DNA of 50,280 nucleotides from Streptomyces huiliensis (GTDB lineage: Bacteria > Actinomycetota > Actinomycetes > Streptomycetales > Streptomycetaceae). This document shows, one piece after another, positions 7,862-15,839 of this stretch. Both the position numbers and the translations under genes were made by a program. Location of the stretch: NCBI RefSeq assembly GCF_020037025.1, contig NZ_JAIQLH010000097.1:1-50280 (forward strand), given 5' to 3'. The first letter of the stretch is position 1. Each line of letters opens with the position of its first letter. The notes beneath the pieces are model-generated. The model made no database searches. It saw only the letters and a list, made by a program, of their open reading frames with translations, and was not told the DNA's origin.

Positions 7862-7933
7862 GCCAACAGGCCAACAGGCCAACAGGCCAACAGGCCAACA
7901 GACCGACAGACCGACAGACCGACAGACCGACAG
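7862..7933. repeat. Nine-unit octamer array (5 x GCCAACAG, 4 x ACCGACAG)
   Basis: Five perfect tandem copies of GCCAACAG (7862-7901) run straight into four perfect copies of ACCGACAG (7902-7933). Both unit types end in ACAG. No open frame with plausible coding content uses the array. It lies between the convergent MOSC and TetR genes, and the rest of this 449-bp gap (7777-8225) holds further simple repeats but no gene I can support. Confidence 0.9.
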
Positions 7934-8098
7934 ACCCACCGGACGGCAGCAGACGGCGCCCCACTCGCCCCGGAGTCCCGGAGCCCCGGAGCCCCGGAGC
8001 CCATCCCAGGACCGGCCCCCGGGACGACGCGGCCCGCCACCGCCGTACCCCGCCACAGCCACGGCCACGCCGGCCGCGCGGCGGCCCAGCCCCTCGAC

Positions 8099-8166
8099 CG
8101 TCACGGGCGTGGGCGCGGTCACGGGCGCGGGCGCGGTTACGGGCGCGGTCACGGGCGCGGGCGCGC
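8099..8166. repeat. GC-rich imperfect tandem repeats (GGTCACGGGCGCGGGCGC type)
   Basis: Imperfect repeats built from CGGTCACGGGCG and GCGGGCGCG, for example CGGTCACGGGCGCGGGCGC appearing twice with a CGGTTACGGGCG variant between. They lie in the same convergent gap as the octamer array. A shorter series of GGAGCCCC units is at about 7969-8003. No coding function is apparent. Confidence 0.6.
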
Positions 8167-8225
8167 GGGATCAAGGCCGCACAGAACACCGCAAGCGCGG
8201 ACGACCGCCCCGCCCGGCGGTGAAA

Positions 8226-8783
8226 TCACCGCAGCAGCAGCTCCCGCGCAAGTCCCAGCACCTGTTCCCGGTCATACCCGCGTTCGTCGGCGGCGATCAG
8301 GTGGTTGCCGATGCGCAGGGCAAAGACGAGCATGCTGCGGGCCTCGACGTCGCCGGGGTCGGGGCAGAAGGAGCCGAAGAGCGCGCGCAGGTAGTCCATG
8401 CGCCGGTTGTCCACCCGGCGCAGCTGCCGGGCGACGGCCTCGTCGCGTCGGGCCCACTCGCGGATGGCGAGGTCGAGGGCGACGCCGCCCGCGGGCCCGC
8501 GGGTCGCCGAGGCGATGGCGAACAGCCGCTCCAGCCTGGCCCGGGCGTCCCCGCCGCCTTCCTCGACGCGCTCGATGATCTCCTCGGTGGTGAGGCGCTC
8601 CCAGGTGTCGAGCATTTCGGCGAGGAGCGCGTCCCGGTTCCGGAAGTACCCGTAGAAACCGCCCTTGCTGACGCCGAGCGCCTGGGCGAGCACTTCGACC
8701 CGGACGGCGTCCGGCCCCCCGGCGGCGAGCGCGCGCAGCCCCTCCTCGATCCACTTCTCGCGAGGCGTGCGCGTCGCACCCAT
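8226..8783 (-). CDS. TetR-family transcriptional repressor
   Basis: A 185-residue TetR-type regulator. The N-terminal helix-turn-helix is clear (GLRALAAGGPDAVRVEVLAQALGVSKGGFYGYFRNRDALLAEML, given here as its outline), with the characteristic KGGFYGYF recognition helix. The remaining helices form the ligand-binding and dimerisation domain (REWARRDEAVARQLRRVDNRRMDYL). The ATG at 8783 was chosen because TetR similarity begins there, and the longer reading frame would run through the operator palindromes. It is divergent from the DUF2867 gene with two palindromic sites between them, so it most likely represses both itself and that gene. Confidence 0.9.
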   Translation of the reverse strand: MGATRTPREKWIEEGLRALAAGGPDAVRVEVLAQALGVSKGGFYGYFRNRDALLAEMLDTWERLTTEEIIERVEEGGGDARARLERLFAIASATRGPAGGVALDLAIREWARRDEAVARQLRRVDNRRMDYLRALFGSFCPDPGDVEARSMLVFALRIGNHLIAADERGYDREQVLGLARELLLR

Positions 8784-8811
8784 GCTGTGGCTCCCCTCAC
8801 TCCGCCCGCCT

Positions 8812-8868
8812 CTATACGGCTCCGTATAGACGGGTCTAACCTGCGTTCTATACGGCATCGTATAGAAC
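8812..8868. promoter_or_regulatory. Two palindromic operators between TetR and DUF2867 genes
   Basis: Site 1, CTATACGG-CT-CCGTATAG (8812-8829), has 8-bp perfect arms. Site 2, GTTCTATACG-GCAT-CGTATAGAAC (8845-8868), has 10-bp perfect arms. Both share the core CTATACG...CGTATAG and lie 29-56 bp from the TetR start, where the divergent promoters must be. They are the obvious binding sites for the adjacent TetR protein. Confidence 0.85.
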
Positions 8869-8894
8869 GATCGCACCGATCGAGGAGGCCATCC

Positions 8895-9491
8895 ATGCGT
8901 CTTCCGACCACCGCCCACACCTCCCGCCCCTGGCGGATCCACGAGATCGCCGGCGACTTCCGGGTCGACGACGTGTGGGCACTGCCGACGCCCGGCGGAC
9001 CCGACGACTTCGACCGCCTGATCCGCCAGTTCACGGACGGCGGGGAGCGGTACGGCTCCTCCCTCGCGGCCCGGGCCCTGTTCGCCGTCCGGTGGAAGCT
9101 CGGGGCACTGCTCGGCTGGGACCGGCCCGGCACCGGACTGGACACCCGGGTGCCGTCACTGCTCGACCGGCTGCCCGCCGACCTCCGCGAGGGGCCGAGG
9201 GGGCCGGGGGCGCACACCGGCACGTTCCGGTCCGTGTACCTGACCCAGGACGAGTGGGTCTGCGAGATCGCCAACCGGACCGTGCACGCGGTGCGGCACA
9301 TCGCCTGGGTGCCGGACGGCAAGGGCGGCCACCGCGGCCAGATGGCCGTCCTCGTGAAGCCGAACGGCCCGCTCGGCACCGCCTACATGGCGGCGATCAA
9401 GCCGTTCCGCTACTTCGTGGTCTACCCGGCGATGCTCCGGGAGACCGGCCGCAAGTGGCGGGCCGGGGTGCCGCGCGTGCCCACCGCCTGA
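8895..9491 (+). CDS. DUF2867 domain-containing protein
   Basis: A 198-residue protein resembling the DUF2867 family: WRIHEIAGDFRVDDVWALPTPGG at the start, then LAARALFAVRWKLGALLGWD, and RSVYLTQDEWVCEIANRTVHAV leading to FRYFVVYPAML near the end. The family is thought to have a lipid- or steroid-binding (START-like) fold, and its role is unknown. There is no signal peptide. The ATG at 8895 follows a GAGGAGG ribosome binding site. It is controlled in all likelihood by the divergent TetR protein through the two palindromes. Confidence 0.75.
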   Translation: MRLPTTAHTSRPWRIHEIAGDFRVDDVWALPTPGGPDDFDRLIRQFTDGGERYGSSLAARALFAVRWKLGALLGWDRPGTGLDTRVPSLLDRLPADLREGPRGPGAHTGTFRSVYLTQDEWVCEIANRTVHAVRHIAWVPDGKGGHRGQMAVLVKPNGPLGTAYMAAIKPFRYFVVYPAMLRETGRKWRAGVPRVPTA

Positions 9492-9589
9492 GGGCGCGGG
9501 GACCGCGGCGGGGATGGTGCGCCCGGTGGGCCGGTACGGGGGTACGACCGACCGGGGGCCGCCCCGCCGCCCTACGCCTCCTCTCCCTT

Positions 9590-9619
9590 TTGGATGGGGA
9601 GATACGCATTGCGGATAAT
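9590..9619 (+). promoter_or_regulatory. Probable vegetative promoter of the GT39-like gene
   Basis: TTGGAT (9590-9595), an 18-bp spacer and GATAAT (9614-9619), in an unusually AT-rich patch about 115 bp before the glycosyltransferase start. The pattern fits a housekeeping (HrdB-type) promoter. The rest of 9492-9732 shows no gene. Confidence 0.5.
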
Positions 9620-9732
9620 GTGCCCAAAGCGGGAGGCGCGCTCCTGCCCCGCGTCCCGCGCGAGGCCGCCCGCCGCCCAGGCCCCGAACCGCCCGGTCGG
9701 GAGCGCCGGCGACGAAAGACGAAAACAGCCCC

Positions 9733-11331
9733 GTGACGACGACCTCTCCCGAACCCACCCTGCCGCCCGCCGCACCCGTCACGGCCGGCGGCCCCGCCGG
9801 CCGCGCCCGGTGGGCGCGCGTGGCCGGGTGGGCGGCGCCGGTCGTGGCGTTCGTCCTCGGTGTGTGGGGGAACACGCGGCCCTCCGCCTGGACCGACGAG
9901 ATCGTCACGATCGACGTGGCACGGCGGTCCTGGCCGGAACTGATGGAGCTGCTGGGGCGGGTGGACGCGGTGCACGGCCTGCACTACGTCCTGATGTACT
10001 GGGTCGGGCGGGCGAACGGCGGGCTCAACGAGTTCACGACGCGGGTGCCCTCCGCGCTGGCGGTGGCCGTGGCGGTCGCGGGACTGGTGTGGCTGGGGCG
10101 GCTGCTGGGCGGTCCGCGGCTCGGGCTGTACGCGGGGCTGCTGCTCGCCGTGCTGCCGACCGCGTCGCGGTACGCGCAGGAGGCCCGCTCGTTCGCGTTC
10201 GTCATGGCGGTGGCGGTCCTGGCCACGGGCGTCCTGGTGAAGGTGCTGACCGGCGGGGCCCGGAAGCGGTGGCTCGCCGGTTACGCCGTACTGACCGCCC
10301 TGCTGGGCTGGTTCAACGTGCTGGGGCTGCTGCTGCTCGCCGCCCACGCGGTCACCGTGGTGCTCCGCCGTCCCGGCCGCCGCGTCTTCGTCCGCGTGCT
10401 CCTCGCCCAGGCCGCGGGCGTGGCCGCCGTCGTCCCGCTGCTGGTCCTCGGCTCCGCCCAGAGCTCCGCCGTGGGCGAGGCCGCCCCGGTCACCGCGGGC
10501 ACTCCGGTCAACTACCTCACCTGGCTGCTCACCCCGGGCCAGGACACCCTGCCCACCGCGCTGCGGCTCCCGCTCGTCCTCACCGCTCTGACCGCCCTGG
10601 TCCTCCTCGCGGCGCGCCGGCGCGCGGCCCCGCCCCTGGCCCTCGCCGTGGCCGCGCCCTGGCTGGCCGTCCCCCCGCTGCTCCTGCTGGCCGTCTCCCT
10701 CGGCCACCCTCTCTTCGCCTACCGCTACCTGCTGTTCTGCCTGCCTGCCCTGGCCCTACTGCTCGCGACGGCCGCCACGGTCGTCCCGCGACACCGGTGG
10801 CGGCCGCTCGCGCTCCCGGCGGTCGCGCTCCTTGCGGCCGTGCCCCTCGCCGCGTCCCATGTCGCCATCCGCCAGGAGGACAGCCGCCCGTGGGACACCC
10901 GCGCCGTGATCAGGACCCTGCGCATCCACGACGCCCCCGGTGACGCCGTCCTCTTCAGCGGCGCCCGGTGCGGCCTGATCGCCACCGCGTTCAAGGAGGC
11001 GTTCATGCACCGCCCCGACCTGGGCCGGGACCGGACCGCCGCCGGAGTCGGCGCCCTGGACAACCTGCCCGCCGACCCGGGCCTGCTGCGCGAGCGGCTG
11101 GACGGGACGTCCCGCGTCTGGCACATCACCTGCGGCCACCTCTCCTCCGGCGCCCGCGAGGCCGCCGCCCGAACCGCCGCGGCCCAGGAACGGGTCCTGG
11201 ACCGTGCCGGGTTCTCCCCCGCCTACCGCCACCGCGCCCGGGGTGTGGAGATCACCCTTGTCCGGCGGACCGAAGCCGGGCGATCCGTGGCGGCCGCGGG
11301 CCTGCGGGGACCCGGACGCGCGGAGCGCTGA
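9733..11331 (+). CDS. Polytopic membrane glycosyltransferase (GT39/PMT-like, GT-C fold)
   Basis: A 532-residue membrane protein with around ten hydrophobic segments. It has GT-C features: an Asp-Glu pair in the first external loop (SAWTDEIVTIDVARRSW), the downstream YAQEARSFAFVMAVAVL, and a short soluble C-terminal domain with RVWHITCGHLSS. Such enzymes transfer a sugar from a polyprenyl-phosphate donor to protein, lipid or wall polymers on the outer face of the membrane. The N-terminal Pro/Thr-rich 30 residues are cytoplasmic. The start is the GTG at 9733. No sugar-pathway genes adjoin it, so donor and acceptor are unknown. Confidence 0.8.
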   Translation: MTTTSPEPTLPPAAPVTAGGPAGRARWARVAGWAAPVVAFVLGVWGNTRPSAWTDEIVTIDVARRSWPELMELLGRVDAVHGLHYVLMYWVGRANGGLNEFTTRVPSALAVAVAVAGLVWLGRLLGGPRLGLYAGLLLAVLPTASRYAQEARSFAFVMAVAVLATGVLVKVLTGGARKRWLAGYAVLTALLGWFNVLGLLLLAAHAVTVVLRRPGRRVFVRVLLAQAAGVAAVVPLLVLGSAQSSAVGEAAPVTAGTPVNYLTWLLTPGQDTLPTALRLPLVLTALTALVLLAARRRAAPPLALAVAAPWLAVPPLLLLAVSLGHPLFAYRYLLFCLPALALLLATAATVVPRHRWRPLALPAVALLAAVPLAASHVAIRQEDSRPWDTRAVIRTLRIHDAPGDAVLFSGARCGLIATAFKEAFMHRPDLGRDRTAAGVGALDNLPADPGLLRERLDGTSRVWHITCGHLSSGAREAAARTAAAQERVLDRAGFSPAYRHRARGVEITLVRRTEAGRSVAAAGLRGPGRAER

Positions 11332-11374
11332 GGCCCGTTCAGGTCTCAGGCCCTGGGCTTCCCTCCCGGCGGGC

Positions 11375-11935
11375 TCACGCCCGCAGCAGCCCCGCGAAGC
11401 GGTCCACCGCGCGGTCGGCGCGGTCGCGGTCGCCCGTGACGGCGAGGTCGAGCAGGAGGCCGCGGACGAACGCCATGACCACCGTGGGCGTGACGGTGTC
11501 GCCGGGACCCTCGGTGACGTCGCGGAAGGTGGCGCCCAGGGTGCCGAACCAGTCGGTGACCAGGGTGGCGAGGTCGGGGTAGTTCTCCGGGTGGGCCACC
11601 GCGTCGGCGTGGACCTCGAAGAACAGGCGGACGTACGGCACCCGTTCGGGAGCGCTGATCCAGGCCCAGAGCGCGCGCAGCCGCTCCTCCGGGCCGGCCG
11701 TCTCCGGCGCCAGCTCCCCCGCGACGCGGGCCGCGCCGCGGCGGCGGGCCTCGACGAGGATCGCGGAGACGAGCTCCTGCTTGCTGCCGAAGTCGTAGAG
11801 CAGCATCCGCGGACTGGTGTCCAGGGCCGCCGCCAGCGGGCGCAGGCTCAGGCCGGCCAGGCCGTGTGCCAGGACGTGGTCGGCGGCCCGGGCGAGCACG
11901 CGCTCCCGCCGGGCGGGGTCGGTGGGTCGCGCCAC
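11375..11935 (-). CDS. TetR-family transcriptional regulator
   Basis: A 186-residue regulator with an N-terminal TetR-type DNA-binding region (VLARAADHVLAHGLAGLSLR and TSPRMLLYDFGSKQELVSAIL). The ligand-binding domain contains LRALWAWISAPERVPYVRLFFEV and LVTDWFGTLGATFRDV, similar to the C-terminal TetR domain of many Streptomyces proteins. The start is a GTG at 11935. It converges on the glycosyltransferase gene and is divergent, over 320 bp, from the ketoacyl-synthase gene, which is a plausible target. The 320-bp gap has AT-rich patches (around 12027-12052 and 12117-12140) that may be its operators, but no clean palindrome was found. Confidence 0.88.
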   Translation of the reverse strand: MARPTDPARRERVLARAADHVLAHGLAGLSLRPLAAALDTSPRMLLYDFGSKQELVSAILVEARRRGAARVAGELAPETAGPEERLRALWAWISAPERVPYVRLFFEVHADAVAHPENYPDLATLVTDWFGTLGATFRDVTEGPGDTVTPTVVMAFVRGLLLDLAVTGDRDRADRAVDRFAGLLRA

Positions 11936-12255
11936 GCGGCATCACCTGGTTCCTCGGTCGTTCTGCGGTCGTTCTTGGTCGTGCTTGGTCGGTCCTCCGT
12001 CGATACCTCCGCGGCATCGCGACGCCAGTTTATGGTACGACTGTTTCACTAACCGGCGGGGAGGTGTCGGCGCCGCCGTCCTCCGGGAAGAGCATTGTAG
12101 GGATCCCACACAACAACGCCATCGGAATGTTTTGATCAAGGTATCCACAGCAGCCCCCATCCGTTGACAGGGTGGGTTCTCAAGCCGATCCCGGCCGCGA
12201 TTCCGCGATGCGGGATGTTGTTTACCTGTTCTTCTACTACAAAGGGGGCCCACCA

Positions 12256-13482
12256 GTGAGCGCTGGGAGCACCAACGCCGTACTGGTCACGGGACTGGGA
12301 GCCACGACACCGCTGGGTGGCGACGCCGCGTCGACCTGGTCGGCGATGCTGGCCGGGGAGTCCGGGATCGGGCCGATCGAGGAGGAGTGGGCAGCGGAGC
12401 TGCCGGTCCGGATAGCGGGCCGGCTGAAGGTGGAACCCACCGAGGTGCTGGACCGGGTGAAGGCCCGCCGGATGGACCGCTGCGAGCAGATCGCCCTGAT
12501 CGCCGCGCGTGAGGCGTGGGCCGACGCGGGCCGGCCCGACGTCGACCCGGAGCGGCTGGCCGTCGTCATCGGGACGGGTACCGGCGGCGCCCTGACCCTG
12601 CTCGGCCAGGACGACGTCCTGGAGACCTCCGGGGTCCGGAAGGTCTCCCCGCACACCGTGCCCATGCTGATGGCCAACGGTCCCGCCGCCTGGGTCAGCA
12701 TCGACCTGGGCGCCCGGGCCGGCGCCCACACCCCCGTCAGCGCCTGCGCCTCGGGCGCCGAGGCCATCGCCCAGGGCATGGACCTGATCCGGCTCGGCCG
12801 CGCCGACGTGGTCGTGGCGGGCGGCACCGAGGCATGCGTCTGCGCCCTGCCGATGGCCGGGTTCGCGCAGGCCAAGGCGCATTCGACGCGCAACGACGAG
12901 CCCGGGCGCGCCTCCCGGCCGTTCGACGTCGACCGCGACGGCTTCGTCATCGGCGAGGGGGCCGCCGTCGTCGTCCTGGAACGCGCCGAGTTCGCCGCCG
13001 CCCGGGCGGCCCGCGCCCACGCGACGCTGGCCGGCGCCGCCGTCACCTCCGACGCGCACCACATCACCGCCGCCCACCAGGACGGACAGGTACGGGCCAT
13101 GCGCCGGGCGCTCGCCGACGCCGGGCTGTCCCCGCGCGACATCGCGCTCGTCCACGCCCACGCGACGTCCACCGCGCTGGGCGACCTCACCGAGGCCCGC
13201 TCGCTCGCCGAGGCCGTCGGCACGCACCCGGCCGTGACGGCCACCAAGTCGATGACCGGCCACCTCTTCGGAGCGGCGGGCGCGCTCAGCGCGGTCGCCA
13301 CCGTCCTGTCCCTCCGCGACCAGGCCGTCCCGCCCACCCGCAACCTCGACAAGCAGGACCCGGACATCCCCCTGGACGTCGTCACCGGCACCCCTCGCCG
13401 CGGCCCTCTGACGGCGGGCCTGGCGAACGCGTTCGGCTTCGGCGGACACAATGCGTCGCTTGTGTTCACGCCGGCGCCGTAG
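12256..13482 (+). CDS. Stand-alone beta-ketoacyl-ACP synthase (FabF/KAS-II-like)
   Basis: A 408-residue condensing enzyme of the thiolase fold. The catalytic triad is complete: Cys164 in VSACASGAEA, His302 in VHAHATSTALGD and His336 in KSMTGHLFGAAGA. The usual NAHGTST motif reads HAHATST, with alanine replacing the glycine. The start is the GTG at 12256, 7 nt after an AAAGGGGG ribosome binding site; upstream in-frame starts lack one. No acyl carrier protein, reductase, dehydratase or chain-length factor is nearby, so it must use a carrier encoded elsewhere. It could be a spare housekeeping KAS or a specialised-lipid enzyme. It may be controlled by the divergent TetR. Confidence 0.9.
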   Translation: MSAGSTNAVLVTGLGATTPLGGDAASTWSAMLAGESGIGPIEEEWAAELPVRIAGRLKVEPTEVLDRVKARRMDRCEQIALIAAREAWADAGRPDVDPERLAVVIGTGTGGALTLLGQDDVLETSGVRKVSPHTVPMLMANGPAAWVSIDLGARAGAHTPVSACASGAEAIAQGMDLIRLGRADVVVAGGTEACVCALPMAGFAQAKAHSTRNDEPGRASRPFDVDRDGFVIGEGAAVVVLERAEFAAARAARAHATLAGAAVTSDAHHITAAHQDGQVRAMRRALADAGLSPRDIALVHAHATSTALGDLTEARSLAEAVGTHPAVTATKSMTGHLFGAAGALSAVATVLSLRDQAVPPTRNLDKQDPDIPLDVVTGTPRRGPLTAGLANAFGFGGHNASLVFTPAP

Positions 13483-13737
13483 CGGGTTCGCTTGGCAGGC
13501 CACGCCACGCCCGGCCCCGGGCCGGGCCGGGATGCGGTGCTGGGAGGTGAGGCGGCCCGGCAGCCGGCAGCCGATGGCCGGGCGGCCCTCGGACCGGGGC
13601 CGGCCCCGGAGCCGCAGCCGGAGCCACAGCCGGGGGCCGGGGCCGGGACGCGCCACCACCACCGCGTAGGAAGTACGGCTAAGCGCCACACCTCAGGCGC
13701 CCAAGAACGCCGGATACCCAACACCCCACGCTCGCGC

Positions 13738-13809
13738 GACGAGCGCGACGAGCGCGACGAGCGCGACGAGCGCGACGAGCGCGACGAGCGCGACGAGCGC
13801 GACGAGCGC
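13738..13809. repeat. Eight perfect 9-bp tandem repeats (GACGAGCGC)
   Basis: Eight uninterrupted copies of GACGAGCGC lie between the convergent ketoacyl synthase and ABC-F genes. The 9-bp period leaves all frames open, which creates long artificial reading frames here. The remainder of the 432-bp gap (13483-13914) is GGCCGGGGCC-type low-complexity sequence with no supportable gene. Confidence 0.92.
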
Positions 13810-13914
13810 GGTCCGTCACCCTTGTGTCCGGTCCGGCCGGCGGCCGCGCCAGGCCGGAACGGCCGGTCCGCGTCGCCGCCCTCGGAGTCACCCGCAGCCC
13901 GCCCGCCCGGCCGC

Positions 13915-15579
13915 TCAGTCCTCGTCGGCCATCTCCGCGCGCACCTCCTCCGCCGACGTGTCCCGCAGGCCGCCGCCGTCCAGCCACAGCCAGCGGGTGA
14001 CGCCGAGGGACTCCAGGAAGCGGAGGTCGTGGGAGGCCACGATCAGTGCGCCCTCGTACGAGTCCAGGGCGGTCGTGAGCTGCCGGACGCTCGCCATGTC
14101 CAGGTTGTTCGTCGGCTCGTCGAGGAGGAGCAACTGCGGGGCGGGCTCCGCGAGCATGAGGGCCGCCAGCGCGGCGCGGAAGCGCTCGCCGCCGGAGAGC
14201 GTGGCGGCCTGCCGCGTGGCCCGGGCGCCCCGGAACAGGAAGCGGGCCAGGCGGGCACGGATCTCGTTGGGGGTCGCCTCGGGCGCGAACCGCGCCACGT
14301 TCTCGACGACGGTCAGCTCGTCGTCGAGGACGTCGAGCCGCTGCGGCAGGAACCGCAGCGGGACGTGGGCGGTCGCCTCGCCGGAGTCGGCGTCGAGCTC
14401 GCCCGCGACCGTCCGCAGGAGCGTCGTCTTGCCGGCGCCGTTGCGTCCGACGAGTGCGATCCGCTCGGGCCCGCGCAGCTCGAACTCGCCGTCCACCCGG
14501 CCCCCGTGGCGCAGCCGCAGCTCGCGCAGGGTCAGCACCGAGCGGCCCGGCGGCACGGCCGTGTGCGGCAGGTCGACGCGGATCTCGTCGTCGTCGCGGA
14601 CGGCTTCCGCCGCCTTGTCGAGCCGTTCCCGCGCCTCGGCGACCCGCTCCTCGTGCAGGATGCGGTGCTTGCCGGCGGAGACCTCGGCCTGGCGTTTGCG
14701 CATCCCCATGACGATCTTCGGTTCGCGCTTGCTGTCCTGCATCTTCTGGCCGTACCGCTTGCGTCGCGCCAACACGACGTGGGCGTCGGCCAGTTCGCGC
14801 TTCTGCTTGCGCAGGTCGGACTCGGCCACCCGGACCATGCGCTCGGCGGCCTCCTGCTCGGTGGCCAGCGCCTCCTCGTACGCGGAGAAACCACCGCCGT
14901 ACCAGGCGATCCCGCCCGCGCGCAGATCGGCGATCCGGTCGACGCGTTCGAGCAGTTCGCGGTCGTGGCTGACCACGACCATGACGCCGGACCACACCTC
15001 GACGGCCGCGTACAGGCGGCGGCGGGCGTACAGGTCGAGGTTGTTGGTGGGCTCGTCGAGGAGGAGGACGTCCGGCCGGCGCAGCAGCAGCGCGGCCAGG
15101 CGCAGCAGTACCGACTCGCCGCCGGACAGCTCGCCGGTGGTGCGGTCGAGGCCGATGTGGCCGAGCCCGAGGCCGGCGAGGGTCGCCGCGGCGCGTTCCT
15201 CGACGTCCCAGTCGTCGCCGACCGCGGCGAAGTGCTCGTCGCGGACGTCGCCCGCCTCGATGGCGTGCAGGGCGGCCCGGGTGCGGGCGATGCCGAGGAC
15301 GTCCTCGACGCGGAGGGCGGTGTCGAGCGTGACGTTCTGCGGGAGGTAGCCGATCTCGCCGGCCACCCGCACGGTGCCGCCGGCCGGGCGGATCTCCCCG
15401 GCGATCAGCTTCAACAGCGTCGACTTTCCCGAGCCGTTGACGCCGATGAGTCCGGACCGGCCCGGTCCGAAGGTGGCGTTGAGCCCGTCGAAGACGGTGG
15501 TGCCGTCCTGCCAGGCGTAGGCGAGGGAGGTGCAGGCGATGGAGGCGGGGGTGGAGGTGGAGGTGGAGGGATGGGACAT
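13915..15579 (-). CDS. ABC-F family ATPase (probable ribosome-protection/translation factor)
   Basis: A 554-residue soluble protein with two ABC nucleotide-binding domains and no membrane segment. Domain 1 has Walker A GVNGSGKST, signature LSGGES and Walker B LLLDEPTNNLD. Domain 2 has GRNGAGKTT, LSGGER and LLLLDEPTNNLD. A charged linker between them (AERMVRVAESDLRKQKRE and on to KIVMGMRKRQAEVSAGKHRI) is the P-site tRNA interaction motif region of ABC-F factors. Such proteins displace antibiotics from, or otherwise act on, the ribosomal peptidyl-transferase centre. The ATG at 15579 was chosen because the reading frame before it is low-complexity. A 230-nt leader with a possible three-codon upstream ORF suggests translational attenuation, as known for several antibiotic-resistance ABC-F genes. 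Confidence 0.92.
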   Translation of the reverse strand: MSHPSTSTSTPASIACTSLAYAWQDGTTVFDGLNATFGPGRSGLIGVNGSGKSTLLKLIAGEIRPAGGTVRVAGEIGYLPQNVTLDTALRVEDVLGIARTRAALHAIEAGDVRDEHFAAVGDDWDVEERAAATLAGLGLGHIGLDRTTGELSGGESVLLRLAALLLRRPDVLLLDEPTNNLDLYARRRLYAAVEVWSGVMVVVSHDRELLERVDRIADLRAGGIAWYGGGFSAYEEALATEQEAAERMVRVAESDLRKQKRELADAHVVLARRKRYGQKMQDSKREPKIVMGMRKRQAEVSAGKHRILHEERVAEARERLDKAAEAVRDDDEIRVDLPHTAVPPGRSVLTLRELRLRHGGRVDGEFELRGPERIALVGRNGAGKTTLLRTVAGELDADSGEATAHVPLRFLPQRLDVLDDELTVVENVARFAPEATPNEIRARLARFLFRGARATRQAATLSGGERFRAALAALMLAEPAPQLLLLDEPTNNLDMASVRQLTTALDSYEGALIVASHDLRFLESLGVTRWLWLDGGGLRDTSAEEVRAEMADED

Positions 15580-15798
15580 ACGGGCCTCGCAGGGGTCGCG
15601 TGAGGTGGTCTGGGTGACAGGCCGGGCATACCGGCGGCAGCGCACGAGAACACCGCGGGGCGACCGAGGAGGGCGAGGGAAAGCACGGAAGGCTCCCCGC
15701 ACCGGCGGGAGGACGGCTGAAGCGTCGAGGTCGCACACGGAACGCGGGCAGCGGACGCGGGAACGGCGTGGCTGCGCGCGGCGCGGTGTCTCAGGACC

Positions 15799-15810
15799 TC
15801 AGACGAGCAA
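15799..15810 (-). promoter_or_regulatory. Possible three-codon leader ORF (TTG-CTC-GTC-TGA) upstream of the ABC-F gene
   Basis: On the minus strand GGAGAAGG (15814-15821) is a good ribosome binding site with a properly spaced TTG CTC GTC TGA reading Met-Leu-Val-stop. An imperfect inverted repeat GTCTGAGG-T-CCTGAGAC overlaps its stop. The ABC-F start codon is about 220 nt further on. A very short leader peptide would fit drug-dependent stalling control, but this rests on pattern only. Confidence 0.3.
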
Positions 15811-15839
15811 CGTCCTTCTCCGATCTACGTCAACAGGGG

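Noticed and set aside
7862..7933. Octamer array considered as a replication or partition site (iteron-like)
   Set aside because: Iterons are usually longer (17-22 bp) and accompanied by a replication or Par gene; nothing of the kind is present.
12256..13482. Start of a polyketide or fatty-acid gene cluster
   Set aside because: Only one condensing enzyme is present; no ACP, ketoreductase, dehydratase, acyltransferase or cyclase adjoins it.
13492..15603. Very long rightward open frame (about 700 codons) opposite the ABC-F gene
   Set aside because: It is the antisense shadow of a gene with both ABC motif sets intact on the minus strand, and its first part is created by the 9-bp tandem repeat. 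Its product is low-complexity.
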